A stretch of 64,000 nt of DNA from Ceratobasidium sp. AG-K (GCA_037039685.1 JAWNGF010000015.1:635001-699000); one strand, 5' to 3'; positions 34,801 through 45,930 are shown, numbered from the stretch's first letter. Translations and numbers: made by a program. Notes: a model not told the origin generated them from the sequence alone.

Positions 34801-35750
34801 GATGGCACATTTCATCCCCTGTTTCAAAAGAACCACCTCACCCAAACCAGCAGCACTACTCATGGAACACTGTTGGAAACTACACAGTACCCCAGAGACT
34901 GTTGTGTCAGATTGTGGACCTACCTTTACTGCCAAGTTTATGAAAGAACTTTACCAAGCCCTGAACATCCGTCCCAGACCATCCACAGCCTACCACCCAG
35001 AAACAGATGGCCAAACTGAGTGTGTCAACCAGATAATCAAGGCCTTCATTAGAACCTATTGCTCATTTAGACAACACACCTGGGTCTCACTCCTACCCTT
35101 TGCTGAGTTTGCCTACAAAAAATCTTTCCACTCAAGCATTGGCATGACACCCTTCTTTGCAAATACTGCTTGCCACCCATCTGTTGAAGGAATACCCATC
35201 AAAGATGGGTCCATTCCTGAAGCCTCTGCCCATGCTCAACACATTCAGGACAACCTAGAGGAAGCCAAGGCAAACCTAACCCTGAGCAAAGAAAGGGACA
35301 AGGAATATGCAGATCAGGAACAACAAAAGGATCCTATCCAGATTGGGGACAAAGTTTGGCTCAGCCATGATCACATCACAACTAACTGGCCCTCCCTAAA
35401 CCTCTCCCACAAGCCACTAGGCCCATTCACTGTCCTGGAAGAAGTAGGAAGGAATGCTTACAAGATTGAACTCCCCCACTCCATGACCATACACCCAGTA
35501 ATCAATGTCTCCAGCCTAGCCAAGTACCAGGAGGACAAAATAGAAGGTCACTAGGTGAATCCACCACCCCCTATTGAAACCCCAGAAGGAGAAGAAGAAT
35601 ATGAGGTGGAACAGATCCAGTTCCAGGATCAAGAAGGGGACCCTGAAGTATTTTGTCAAATGGAAAGGATATACTTTGGAACATGATTCCTGGGAACCAG
35701 TGGAAACCTGGGGGATGCATCAGAATTAATTGATGAGTTCCATAAAGAAC
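31850..35750 (+). pseudogene. family-A pol: protease, RT, RNase H, integrase, chromodomain
   Basis: Protease text is at about 31850-32420; its active site reads INLGASGNFI, so the catalytic Asp is lost. A solo LTR splits the linker to RT. RT is at 32954-33673 with an intact YIDDILIF. RNase H continues at about 33800-34210 (VECDASDKATGAVL). Integrase is in 34442-35554 with HHDNKAAGHMGQA, CDLC, VDTIVKLP, SDCGPTF and TECVNQ. The chromodomain (VKWKGYTLEHDSWEP) is near 35650. Defects: TGA at 33671-33673, frameshifts near 33800 and 34440, and stops near 35552 and 35730. Confidence 0.9.
32424..32896 (+). repeat. family-B solo LTR inside family-A pol, with target-site duplication
   Basis: It starts TATTGTGACCC and ends GGGTTGCAACA. 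The duplication CTACC flanks it at 32419-32423 and 32897-32901. The pol text joins across it (LPPHH... to PGAKPKIGPVY) once the insert and one repeat are removed. It dates family-B activity after family-A copy 2. Confidence 0.93.
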
Positions 35751-35929
35751 ATCCAGAAGCTGTCAAAGAACTCCCCAAGGCTAGCAGGAAATGTTGTCAT
35801 GAAGAAACAAGGGAGGACTTGGCCAGCAAGAAGAAAGAAGAATGGCCAATTTGATGTTCCAAGCATATAAAAGAGGTTGCTGGGATCCAAGTTCCTCACC
35901 AAACAATCTCTACTACTACTACCACTAAA

Positions 35930-36413
35930 CAAGATCCACCCTTCTGCTCTGCACCATATCCTTGTTCTCCAACACCACTGTCCATGTCTACAACAATGCC
36001 TTCACCTGCTTGGCCTCTTTCAAGAGGTCCTTACTCTGCATCAACCTTGGCATGGGCCTTTACTACCACAAAAGACTGGCCCAACCCTCCCATCCCATGA
36101 TTTCCCAGCGCTATGCATGGTCCTGTCCTGTTACTCCTTCTGCAGCACACCCCTTGTCCACTGGCACAACTGGATTGTGTGTGACATGTCCAACATCCAT
36201 GACCACCTCCAAATCGTCAATGCCTACCACAAGGCTAGGGCCTGGGTAGTGACTGCATACATAGACCATACAGAGGAACCTGAACAACAACCTGCAGTCA
36301 TTGACCTAATGGATTACAAGGAGGATTATGGGGTATGGAAGGGTACAGGGTCAGGGGAGGACCACTTTGTGTTGAATGATGAGGAGGAGTTTGTGTTGGT
36401 GGAGAAGGCCTAG
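35930..36413 (+). pseudogene. accessory 3' ORF of family-A copy 2
   Basis: Equivalent in position to 2929-3402. The frames 35962-36249 and 35877-36413 together cover it. They hold VYNNAFTCLASFKRSL (compare VYHDLYTCSAAFKRSL in copy 1) and the acidic tail YKEDYGVWKGTGSGEDHF and EEEFVLVE ending just before the polypurine tract. A frame change separates the two halves. The tail being kept in both copies supports a real coding sequence in the ancestor. Confidence 0.6.
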
Positions 36414-36425
36414 AAGGGGGGGTAG

Positions 36426-37284
36426 TGTCATGACCCTTCCTGTTTCTCTTTGTTTTGTCTTGTGTTTTGTCTTGCTTTGCTTGCCTTTCCCATGTATGTG
36501 CCCTTTATGTAAGCCAAGACTGCAGGACATGCCCACCTGGCCTGTTCCCTTGTCTCCCAGGTCTCCATGGACTTACCTTGCCTCCTTTGTTCTTGCCTCA
36601 CTTCTCTCTGGCTCTTGCCTTTCTCCTTTTGTTGCACTCTCTATTGTACATAGCCACAGTAGTTAGTATATATCCCAGTAACACAAGTCTTTTCTCCACA
36701 AGACTTGTTCTCTTGTTGTTTTCCCTTTCCACTCAAGTGCCTGCTTAGCTTTGGTGTCACAACCTCTCTTGTTTTCCCTTTTTGTGCTTTGTGTTTGGTC
36801 TTGTTCTGCTTGCCTTGTTCTCCTAAGCACCTTTTATGTAAGCCACAACCATGGGACATGCCTGCCTGGCCTGTTCCATTGCTCCCTTGGTCTCCATGGA
36901 CTTATCCCCTCTCCTTTGTTCTCTCCTTGCTTCTCTCATACTCTTGCTTTCTCCCCTTTTGTTGCTACTCTCTATTGTACAGAGGCACTGTAGACAGTAT
37001 ATATACCAGCAACACAAGTCTTGTGTCCACAAGTCTTGTTCTCTTGTCATTTTCCCCTCTTACTTGTGTGACTGCTTTGCTTAGGCCTAAGAGCCACTCA
37101 TTGACCCTCATTGTCATCCCAACCACTGTCCTCATCACCAGACTGACCCTTGGCGTCATCAGGCCTGACTAGGGTTGTGACATTTGGCCTAAGAGCCACT
37201 CATTGACCTTTGTTGTTGTCCTAACCACTGTCCTCATCCCCCGACTGACCCTTGGTATCATCAGGTCTAACTAGGGTTGTGACA
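36426..37284 (+). repeat. family-A 3' LTR, split by a nested solo LTR
   Basis: The LTR starts TGTCATGACC after a polypurine tract (AGAAGGGGGGGTAG). It is interrupted at 36754 and resumes at 37188, ending GGTTGTGACA at 37284. Without the insertion and one duplication copy it is about 426 bp. It then runs directly into a Tc1-like coding relic. Confidence 0.92.
36755..37182 (+). repeat. family-A solo LTR nested in a family-A LTR
   Basis: It starts TGTCACAACC and ends GGTTGTGACA (428 bp). The 5-bp duplication TTTGG flanks it at 36750-36754 and 37183-37187. The tail of the host LTR (CCTAAGAGCCACTCATTGAC) is seen twice: once in the nested copy and again after it. This is a same-family self-insertion followed by LTR recombination. 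Confidence 0.95.
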
Positions 37285-37820
37285 TACAAGGAATTTTGGT
37301 GATGGCTCATTGATGATCTGGGGGTGTATGGGATACAACAGGACTGGAATTGGGTGTGGGATAGATGGAGCACTCACCAAAGGGTCATACCTGCAGATTT
37401 TGGAGGAGGAACTTGGCAGCAGTCTCAAGTATTTAAGGGTGGAGCCAGAGACAGTGATTTTCCAACAGGGTAATGCAAGCACCCACAAGGCAAAAATATG
37501 CCTCAAATGGTTCAAATATCAAGGGATGGAGTTACCAGAGTGGCTAGCATACTCACCGGATCTCAATTCCTTTGAAAATCGGTGTACAGAGCTGAAAAGG
37601 CGACTCAGAACCTATGAAAACTCGCCCAATGGAATCCTCAGGCTCTAGGACCAGGTTCAGGACAAATGGAATGCTCTTGGACCCAAATATTGCTGGAAAC
37701 TGATTGAGAACATGCCCAACAGGATTGCTCTTGTTTTGAAACAGAAAGGGCATTCTATTTGCTACCAATTGGGCTTGATATTTTTCATGTTACAATATCA
37801 TACAGAGAACCTGGATGATT
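37285..37820 (+). pseudogene. Tc1/mariner-type transposase relic (DDE_3)
   Basis: The frame reads FGDGSLMIWGCMGYNRTGIG, then VIFQQGNASTHKAK, and LAYSPDLNSFENR. After TAG at 37646-37648 it continues in the same frame with IENMPNRI. These are the canonical blocks MIWGCMG, FQQDNxxxH and SPDLNPIENLW. The second catalytic Asp is Gly (FQQGN); the third acidic residue is kept. The N-terminal third is absent because the family-A LTR ends exactly at its start, so the retroelement interrupted it. No terminal inverted repeats were located. Confidence 0.88.
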
Positions 37821-38138
37821 TGTTTCACTCATCACTCAGTTGTTTCTTGACCGAGTCATGCAATCTGTTCTTTCTCATGTAGCTCTTATGTTTCCCTTCC
37901 TTTTTGAATTTTTCATATTTATTGGACGGCTGGCCCCGTCAATACGACACGCCTACACGAATAGCGCTGAAACGCTGTATGAATTTGTTGCTAACTGTAG
38001 TAGTATGTTACCAAGCAACTATATATGCGTGCATCTGAACCAGAGCAATCGCCGTAGGCTAGGAAACCCAGTTTGGGAGGTTATGCTAAATGCAACGCAG
38101 CGTAGGGTCCTTATGTGTATGGGTTGCTCAGCAAAAAG

Positions 38139-38291
38139 CGAAAATGCTCCGCAGCGCATGAGGGCTCCGAAGTGCTCCTTAGGCTCCTGGGGCGCTCAGG
38201 AGCACGTGATTGCGACGCTCCCAGTGCGCTCCGGAGCCTACGCAGCGCTCCCGAGCAAAACCCCGGCTCCGGAACGCACCGGAGCATTTTC
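38139..38291. repeat. GC-rich foldback repeat (about 153 bp)
   Basis: The left arm GAAAATGCTCCGCAGCGC is matched in inverse complement by GTGCGTTCCGG-type text ending GGAGCATTTTC at the right. Internal CTCC and GGAG runs repeat. It is a MITE-like element. The ORF 37840-38379 through it is spurious. Confidence 0.55.
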
Positions 38292-38593
38292 AATTTTTTC
38301 TGAGTGTTCTCTCATAGCTACAGGTGTTGGGAATAGTTATCAAAAGGCTAAACAAATGCCAACATGCACTGTTGGTTGATCGCTGCCGACAGTATCCCTA
38401 TGTGGAATGCACGAGGGTCTTGAATGGCTGTACCATGATAGAAACTACCACATCACTGAACGCGCATGCATGATCCTAATTATCACAACCCAGCGTGTAG
38501 CAATCTTCATGATCCCCGTATTTCCCTTTACCCCCCTGTCATTAATTAAGCATTGACCCTTGCTGTACTTGGGTCTATCAAGCTTCAAGGCAC

Positions 38594-38823
38594 TTCAGCA
38601 AAACCCGAGAATCTCGTGCGATCTCGGGATCGACGGGAGGTGCCCGTCGGGCTCGTGGCGGCTCCTAAGCGTTCAGGTGAGTCGCGAGCGATCAGGAGCC
38701 AATTGTGTGCTTATCTCGCGAGAGCTCACGAGACCTGACCAGCGTTTGCGAGACCAATGAGCACCTGCACTAAATCCCAACACCTCACGAGCCGAACAGG
38801 ATTTCGGGGTTTTTGTAGAGCAC
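38594..38823. repeat. foldback MITE, copy 1 (about 230 bp)
   Basis: The left end TTCAGCAAAACCCGAGA and right end TTTCGGGGTTTTTGTAGAG are imperfect inverted repeats. The text is rich in CTCGTGA/TCTCGCGAG steps. The left end matches the inverse complement of the right end of the element at 40589-40819, and vice versa, so the two are copies in opposite orientation. Confidence 0.65.
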
Positions 38824-40588
38824 TACACTCATTGCAACAAGCCCAAACGATAGCTGCATTAAAGATAAGTGCGTGTTTATAGGGATGAAATTTATTCAAG
38901 CACACGTGCATTTTTCACGCTTTTTCTGGTTTGTCAGGGAAATTGTACTTTTCTTCTAAACACTCTACTGGCAGGCTACTCCCCAGGCTCTGGAGGGTGA
39001 TGCAGCCTCTGGTAAGGGTCCGGAGTACCGTGCTCCCAGACTCCCGGGAGAGTCGAAGAGGATACAGAGCCCTCTCTGAGAATTCCGAACACGAGAAAAC
39101 AGTTTCGACAGGGAATCCAACATGGTAGAACCAAGTTGAGTAGCTCTGTCCAAGTTAGGAGGCTCACTGTGCGTCCTGGGAAATTGTGAGCCGATTAGAG
39201 GGCTCCGGAGTTGGTTCAGGTTGTCTTTGGGCAAAGGGGGATCTGCTGACGCTAGCAAGGGCCCCGTCCGAGTTTGAAAGTCTGTTCCTTGTTTTTGCCA
39301 TATATCACGTGGGGATGTGTTGCCATATGATTGGACGACTGTCCGGCAATAGCATCATGGCCCAGGACTGTGTGTTTCGCCACACTCATGTTTTTAAAGG
39401 AGCTAGTAGTGCTCTCTCTCCTGCATCTCTTGTCGCTCTTCTGCTCCTTTGATGGCGAATGCTAGTCGGATGCCCTCCAATGCCTTGCTAATGTTCAGCT
39501 CGAATCCCAGTCAACCTCTGTTGTTCAACCTACTCTGAGAAGAGTGACTTGATCTAAGCAGCTCTACTGCTGAGGTGAGTATACCGAGTAGTGGTGCCGT
39601 CTGCCGTCTGCTATTAGCCATTTGCCACCCGCCATCTGCCAACCCCATCCTGTACTTGCCTTCACGTGTGCACCCTGGGTTAATGTATACATGGCTATCG
39701 CACGATAGGTCCCCACTGGTCTGGATGAACGGATTTTATTCCGTAAAGTGCTCTCTGGTGGCCCATATACCAATTACTTGCAGTTTTTACCAGCTAGACC
39801 TTGAGACATCCGAGTCAATCTCCATCAGTTACATTTGCACATGTTTGACCACGACAAACTTCTGACTCTGCGGCGCCGCTTGGGTATAACTAGGAGGCTA
39901 GTGCTAGATGTGAGGGCGGTGCATGTGATTTCTTCTCCAGGCAGGTTGGAAACGGCTGAAACCTTTAACTGGTGCATTACCGGTTTTGCACATTCTTGCG
40001 GTGGCTTATTGAGGAGTCTACGATGATACAATCGTACAAATCTCTAGGCACAACCGATTTTGTGTACTATTTCCATGGCGGTACGGGACACAAGCAGGCT
40101 TCAGGTTGTACGTAGTCAGGCAGTCTCCGGTATTTACATGGCGCAACTCCCAGCGGATTCAGTTGGTTCTCAGATAAACATAACCCTTTGCGCTGGTAAC
40201 GTCACAGATTGCTCTCCACTATGCCCATGAATTTCTATTTGAACATCCATAAAAATCGGGAAGTGGCCAACCCAAACCTATCGACTTTAGGCGCCTCTAA
40301 ACTCCCTTTCTGATCGCCATTCCGCCTAGAATGATCGTATGTCTTATCTGTAGTGGAGTTGTGGTGGACATTCACGAGACCACCAAAGACGAAGATATGA
40401 CACGTGAGGATAAGACCTATGCTTTTATTGTGGTCCTGAAAAATATACTTAAACTTATGATAATGATCGGTATATCGCAGCATCCCAATAACTGTATCCT
40501 TTTCTCACAATCGCTTCACTTGCCATGATGATCTAGTTTATTGCTACCTGAACATGGGCTCGAGAACAAAAAATTGTCCGCAGTAACT

Positions 40589-40819
40589 TGCTCTGCAAAA
40601 ATTCGAAAGTCATGTCGGGCTCGTGACGCTTCGGGATTAGGGGACCTTTCCCGTTGGTCTCCCGAGTTCTCGTGACGTCTCGTGAGCGCCTGAGAGATAA
40701 ACGCGCATTTTTCTCGTTAGTGTCCGTAACCGCTTGTGAGGGCTCACCGGCTGCCATGAGCTCAACGAGGAAGGTCCCTTAATCCCGAGACCATACGAGA
40801 TCCCAGGTTTTTGCTGACG
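40589..40819. repeat. foldback MITE, copy 2 (about 230 bp)
   Basis: Left end TGCTCTGCAAAAATTCGAA and right end CCCAGGTTTTTGCTGACG. Both shared blocks CGGGCTCGTGACG and TCTCGGGAT-type text occur as in copy 1, in inverse orientation. No clear target duplication was seen. Confidence 0.65.
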
Positions 40820-40962
40820 TGAGCCACCGGTTCCTATATCCGCAAAAACACAGGGATCTCTTTTTTGCAGAGTTATTTGACTGAATTATCTCAATTCGAA
40901 GAGGCTATACTTCGGGCTACTGATCCTAAAGAGCAAGGAGCACCCTAATCATTGAACATTAT

Positions 40963-41685
40963 TGCGGTTTGCAATATTGTTTGCCGGCGCCAAACTCGAA
41001 CTAGAATTATAATTCCCGGCTCGTTCAGTGTCGACGTTTTATCTCTGCAAATGCACGATTATATGACAAATTCAGTTATCCGAACCTAGTTGAGAGTCCA
41101 AGGCAAATCCATTGAGCTAGAGAAAAGAACGAAAATGTGCAGTCTGAGAAACAGTGAACCTCCTTTATATCGTGGTCCACAGGCTATCTATAAATGTGAT
41201 ACTCATAGGGAAATGTTCGCAACAGCAATTCAAATCGATCTACGGAGAGATATGTCTATTATTCCAAAACGATACAAGCTCAAAGGCCAGTGAACGGAAT
41301 GAAACAGGTTGTGTGGCTGTGCTTTGGGATTTGAAATTATCATACTCCTGTGCTCTAGCCTGTTTTTGTTCCTTTTGGCTTGCGATGACAAGTTGATCTC
41401 TTCATAGATCGATTTGGATCGCTGTTGCGAACATTTCCCTATGAGTATCACATTTATAGATAACCTGTGGGCCACGATATAAACGGAGGTTCACTGTTTC
41501 TCAGACTGCACATTTTCGTTCTTTTCTCTAGCTCAATGGATTTGCCTTGGACTCTCAACTAGGTTCGGATAACTGAATTTGTCATATAATCGTGCATTTG
41601 CAGAGATAAAACGTCGACACTGAACGAGTCGGGAATTATAATTCTAGTTCGAGTTTGGCGCCGGCAAACAATACTGCAAACCGCA
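40963..41685. repeat. foldback element with 289-bp arms
   Basis: The arms 40963-41251 and 41397-41685 are inverse complements over equal lengths, with roughly a dozen mismatches; the spacer is 145 bp. Outer ends are TGCGGTTTGCAATATTG and its inverse at CAATACTGCAAACCGCA. AACAT occurs just outside both ends (40955-40959 and 41688-41692), a possible 5-bp target duplication. The ORFs 41090-41293 and 41230-41475 are mirror readings of the arms and not genes. Confidence 0.85.
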
Positions 41686-42463
41686 GGAACATCGAACCCA
41701 CTAGAGCCCTTGTTATTGAGATCCCGAAGAATACAATAAAATGCCCTCCGAATAGATTGCTTCGTGGATCGACTCGGCGATTCAAGTATTGCAAAGGATA
41801 AGCTCAGGACTAGGCAGCACAATGATATGGTTGACCGTTACCATCGTCATGGAGATACATTCGTGGGGTTGAACTCGAGTAACTCCTCCATGTCTCAATT
41901 ACACCGAGTTCTGTCAAATTTCCTCCCTCCCTATACTCAGTACCCTAGTATGATTTTATAAAGTGGCATGCAAATCAAGTGCAACACGTAACCAGCCAGC
42001 ATTGAAGTGGCTGCTACTCACGATGGGCTGGGAATTGTAGGCCCATGTACTAATTTACTGTACCGGCAAGAAAGGAACGTCGGTCCCAGTCCAGCCTTCC
42101 CCCGACGCGACGCTAGTATTTGATTTGTCACTTGTCCCACTCGTACACGACGCGTGGGGACATGTTTCCCCGTATATATTAAGATCAATGGCGCTAATTA
42201 ATTACAGATATGTATAAATGCACTACAACTATGATCGCAAAAAACTAGAACACACCCTTATGTCGAGACGAGTTCTGCAAGAGTTATCCGAGTCAAGAGT
42301 TGGATGTAGGCATGAAAGTACCTTTGATACTAACAGACATTGTGTTTCGGGCGAGATGAGAGCATGAAAAGAGGTGAACGCAAAGTAATGATGTTGCTAC
42401 AAGGATAATCACTGTTTTTAAAGCATAACACAGGCGACTCCAAGAACAAAGTAGCTAATTAAC

Positions 42464-42483
42464 GGGCGGCTTGAAAGCCGCCC
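42464..42483. other. short GC hairpin
   Basis: GGGCGGCTTGAAAGCCGCCC is a 7-bp perfect stem (GGGCGGC/GCCGCCC) with a short loop. A second small inverted block (GCCTCTTACTCGGGTGAGGC) follows within 25 bases. Role unknown; in a fungal nuclear genome it should not be read as a bacterial terminator. Confidence 0.3.
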
Positions 42484-43970
42484 ACTGTGACCAAGCCTTT
42501 CGGGCCTGCCTCTTACTCGGGTGAGGCAAAATACTTAAGGTGCATATATTCACCTTTTGACAATGTATTTTACTTGGGTGACAAATGACTTGATTGATTA
42601 AACATATTCCCAGAATACAGCCACCCAATCTATACTTTATCGTACACTTTCTGAGGGGTATCAGTTTCGAACCCGTTAATCGAGGGGAAAGCTCCCCTTG
42701 GCAAACAAGCTATTACAAATGGCAAGAGTGACAAGGAAATACAGGGCATCGGGACCCCGAGAGCGACGAAATCGGAGCGTTTAGCTCTCCGTTCATGCAC
42801 ACATCCCGGTACAGGGGCCGACGTTGACAGTCCCCGGTTGTGCTCGACGCGCGGGGCACCAGAGACAAACACGTGTAAGCAGTTATTAGCGCCCAGCGCT
42901 CTCACGTAAGCAACGTTGCTTTCCTGCCGGTACAGTAATTATACATTATTAGAATAGACTTGCAAAACATCATAGAGTGACGTGAGCTGTGCGGTAAGGT
43001 GCTGCGAAGTTCCTCTGATGCTAACGTGATACCACAACTTGGCCTTGTTGTTCTCGTTAACTCGCGTGCATACTATAGAAAATATAGTATCTATTTGACG
43101 AATATACAGACTCGAGCCCGGACTCCGGATGGATGGGAGTCGCTGGGGTATGGTAGCGCCCGCGGTGAAGATCCGGACTCCGAGACGCGGGCCTCGCTCG
43201 CCGATTGGGTGAGTCTGTCCTAACTCATATCTTTTGGAGGTGAGGTGAACGGGGCACTGAAACACCGCCGACGAGCGAGCGAACAAGGAGCCGAATAGTC
43301 ACGTGGATATAAGCTAGGAGAAACGAGTGAGACTTGGCGCTCGCGCTACTGGAACGACAACTCCGAGCTTGTGAGTCTCCACAATCTGCGACTCACAAAA
43401 CCCATTGTAAGATATGCCAGGCAAATTTATACTATGATGCGCGGGATCCGAGGGTGGGCTAGTTGATTGAGGTTTCCTCAGACGTGGGTGTCCCATTTCA
43501 CACGACCAAGGCACTCCTTTCGCTTAGCTACTCGTGCGCCTGCTTCTTAGCAAGTATTTTCAGAGGTATACTACAGCATTTATCTGGGAACATATTCCGT
43601 CTACGCCCTAGGTTTGCAATCACCCAAACAGATTGTTGTGCGACAGATTTTCACCATTGACACATACATATAGTAGTTTCATCAACTTGTACAGAAACCT
43701 AAGTGTGGATCATCAACCACACACGTAATCATTAACTAGTTTAGTAGTCTCATGATAAATGCCATTCAATACGTATCGTCCGAGTAGTCACTATGCTATT
43801 TCAAATGGCATACACCGGAACACAAGACGCTCTTTACGCCTTCCGAGTGAGTGGCCAAACCGCAAGCGCCCACCTAGACGCTGGTACACCGCCATGTGGT
43901 TTGTAAGATAGGTTCTGAAGTTAGAGCTGATGTAAGCCGAGCGACTGTGTGCTAACTGTGGCTGTCACCT

Positions 43971-45382
43971 CTATCGACGCGCGAGAAGCAACCAACGAAA
44001 TATCCGTCTGAGGAAGAACATAACCTCCATGGCTAATCCAGTCACAGTATAAATAAAGCGCTGCTTAAGCGGCGCATCGTGTGGTATTATTGGCCAGCGC
44101 ATCCTCCAACCTTGCAGACCCACGAAGTGTGCGTTCATTGTGCTAAGCGCCTGCCGAAGGGCTGGTCGCTTGTTGGGGTCTTGACTTGTCATCTCCTGGG
44201 CAAGAGGCAGAAGAAACCGGATAGCGGGGTTATTCTAGGTGCAACGAAATACCGTTACCCTATTAAGCACTGTAACGGCAAAATTGAATGCAAACGCACT
44301 TACAGGTATGAGGTCTCGCCGAAGAACGGCACCGAGCTGATAGATGTCCGCCCTGAAGGGATCGTACGGTTCTCCAGCCAGTTGCTCAGGTGTTCTTTCT
44401 CGAGCACGGGATCCAGTAACGAGACGAGGCTCATTCGGGCTATGAAACCATTTGGCGTACCCGAAGTCTATATAGTAGTATCGCATTCCAACCTGCGAGC
44501 GTGTATATTTTGCATCAATTAGCCGTGAGCCATCGAGCGTGCGGTGCTGGTTGAATGGATGGAACGGCTCGTCATACAATAATCGTCCGTCCATGAGAAT
44601 GTTGGACGAAGCGACGTCGCTATAATAAACCCGCCGTTAGAATGGTCTGAAGAAGTACAGAAGCGGGACGGTACCAATGAGCAATATCATTATCATGAAG
44701 GAACTGCAGACCCTGGCAGATTGTATTTAGGATAACCTTGGTTATACATGTAAGGCTGATTGATTCACCTCAAAGATCTGAACGAGAAAGTCGCTAATCT
44801 CGTGAAGATTATAAAACGAGTGCTCATCGTATTGCATGAGCAGTGGCATGATGTAGAACATTCCGTCTTCTACGCTAGGTATTGGAAATGAGTCAAGGCA
44901 TGGGACGGTGTGGTTAGCTGGGTCGGATTGATATGGCTCTGACGAAAGCCTTTGAACAATCTCGAGTTCTTCAGCGCCCTCGCGGTCATCTCGCGATGGT
45001 ATGAGCATTTTGATGATGACTTGTGCATTGTCCTTCATTCTGAGCGCGTCAAGGGTTCTAACGGGCTATCAGCGAGTAGGTACCAGAAAACAGACTTCCG
45101 TTCGGGTGAACATACCATGGAGTTAACGCTGTCTTCGCAATCGTAAGGATCCCGACCTGTTTTTATCCACGATGGCACCCACCCAGGTCGATATCGGGGA
45201 CGGAGCTGATATCCATGAGATGACAAGTAAGGTTGGTACGAGACCCATAATTTTTCGGCATCAGAGAGTTGCTCTGGGGACAGCGACAAAGCATTCGCGC
45301 CTTGGAAGGGCTGGGCTGTAGGTGCCATCCTTCGGGGGTGGTGCGATGAATCCGGGAGATCCCTGGAGGTAGCTGAGGTCAA
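43971..45382 (-). CDS. atypical protein kinase-like protein, five exons (393 aa)
   Basis: Exons on the minus strand: 45382-45116, 45065-44769, 44712-44675, 44619-44304, 44234-43971. All introns are GT-AG (50, 56, 55 and 69 nt) and all phases join. The product has a fungal N-terminal extension (RPGWVPSWIKTG), then kinase landmarks: Lys108 in QVIIKML, catalytic loop H200-C-D-V-A-S-S-N207 (Arg of HRD is Cys), and DFG at 252-254 in YYYIDFGYAKW. Later come TPEQL, YDPFRADIYQLG and QDPNKRPALRQAL. No Gly-rich loop is obvious. The essential Lys, Asp, Asn and DFG are present, so activity is possible. The extreme C-terminus is hydrophobic and basic (VMFFLRRIFRWLLLARR), perhaps a membrane tail. Start could also be the Met at 45328. 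Confidence 0.85.
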
Positions 45383-45930
45383 GGGGAGAGCCCAAACGAA
45401 GCAAGGTTAAGCAAGCATTGCTAATTGAGCCGCGAGGGCTGGGAAAGACTCACCGAGACGGCGGGATGTGTACCAAAAAGAGCTAAGCTACCAAGCGGAT
45501 GATTGACTCAACTAATCCAGAGTCCGCATTGAGGCAGAACATATTTTTTAAATGGCACCGTGGCGTTGGCAGCGGGGAGTGAGCATATGAGTGGGGAGCA
45601 CGTGGTTATGTTGTGACCTGTAACCCCAGGGATTTTTGAAAGTTCGATGAACCGTTCCTAAAGCGTATACTACAGTATGAATTCTGGGGACGCCTTTGTG
45701 TCGAACGGGGTTCTGCTGATTCCAACTTTCCCCCGTGTTCTCTAGGGCGGCATGCATTCCTAAACAACATGAACCATCATTTTGCTGAGTTTTCTACAAA
45801 CATCGGCATGCCCACCTGATACATATCCAATCACAGAAAACTCCCATATTCGGAGTCCCACTACCGTTTACCCACACAGCTTGCACCCCTTGAAAGGAGA
45901 CCACATTCAATTCAAGCCGCCTCACCAAGC
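45383..45930. promoter_or_regulatory. divergent intergenic region between kinase and coiled-coil gene
   Basis: The two genes start 548 bp apart on opposite strands, so this stretch must carry both promoters. No gene is seen in it. I could not identify a convincing TATA box or factor site by eye. Confidence 0.45.

Larger units (their letters stand above)
30802..37284 (+). mobile_element. Ty3/gypsy element, family A copy 2, 5'-truncated
   Basis: Gag, protease, RT, RNase H, integrase, chromodomain, accessory ORF, polypurine tract and 3' LTR follow in order on the plus strand. The 5' LTR is missing; the reverse family-B LTR ends at 30801 instead. It holds one solo family-B LTR in pol and one solo family-A LTR in its 3' LTR. 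It is much poorer in CpG than copy 1, and many differences from copy 1 are CG to TG or CA. Confidence 0.9.
37821..43970. other. host-type intergenic DNA with foldback repeats
   Basis: About 6.1 kb with no gene I can support. ORFs here are short and show no domain or splice logic. The four foldback elements and one hairpin are listed separately. Base composition changes from CpG-poor to CpG-rich near 37560, marking the end of the transposon block. Confidence 0.6.

Noticed and set aside
37840..38379. 179-aa open frame on the plus strand
   Set aside because: It runs through a foldback repeat (38139-38291), has no domain and its composition follows the repeat. It is read as chance.
41090..41475. 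Two similar ORFs on opposite strands (41090-41293 and 41230-41475)
   Set aside because: They are mirror readings of the arms of the foldback element, not duplicated genes.
42630..42905. 91-aa minus-strand ORF in CpG-rich DNA
   Set aside because: No domain, splice support or homologue I know. CpG-rich DNA gives such frames by chance.
43106..43222. GC-rich inverted repeat with ACAGACTC ends
   Set aside because: Ends and one inner block (CGGACTCCG) match, but the arms diverge in between and boundaries are unclear. Not strong enough to list as an element.
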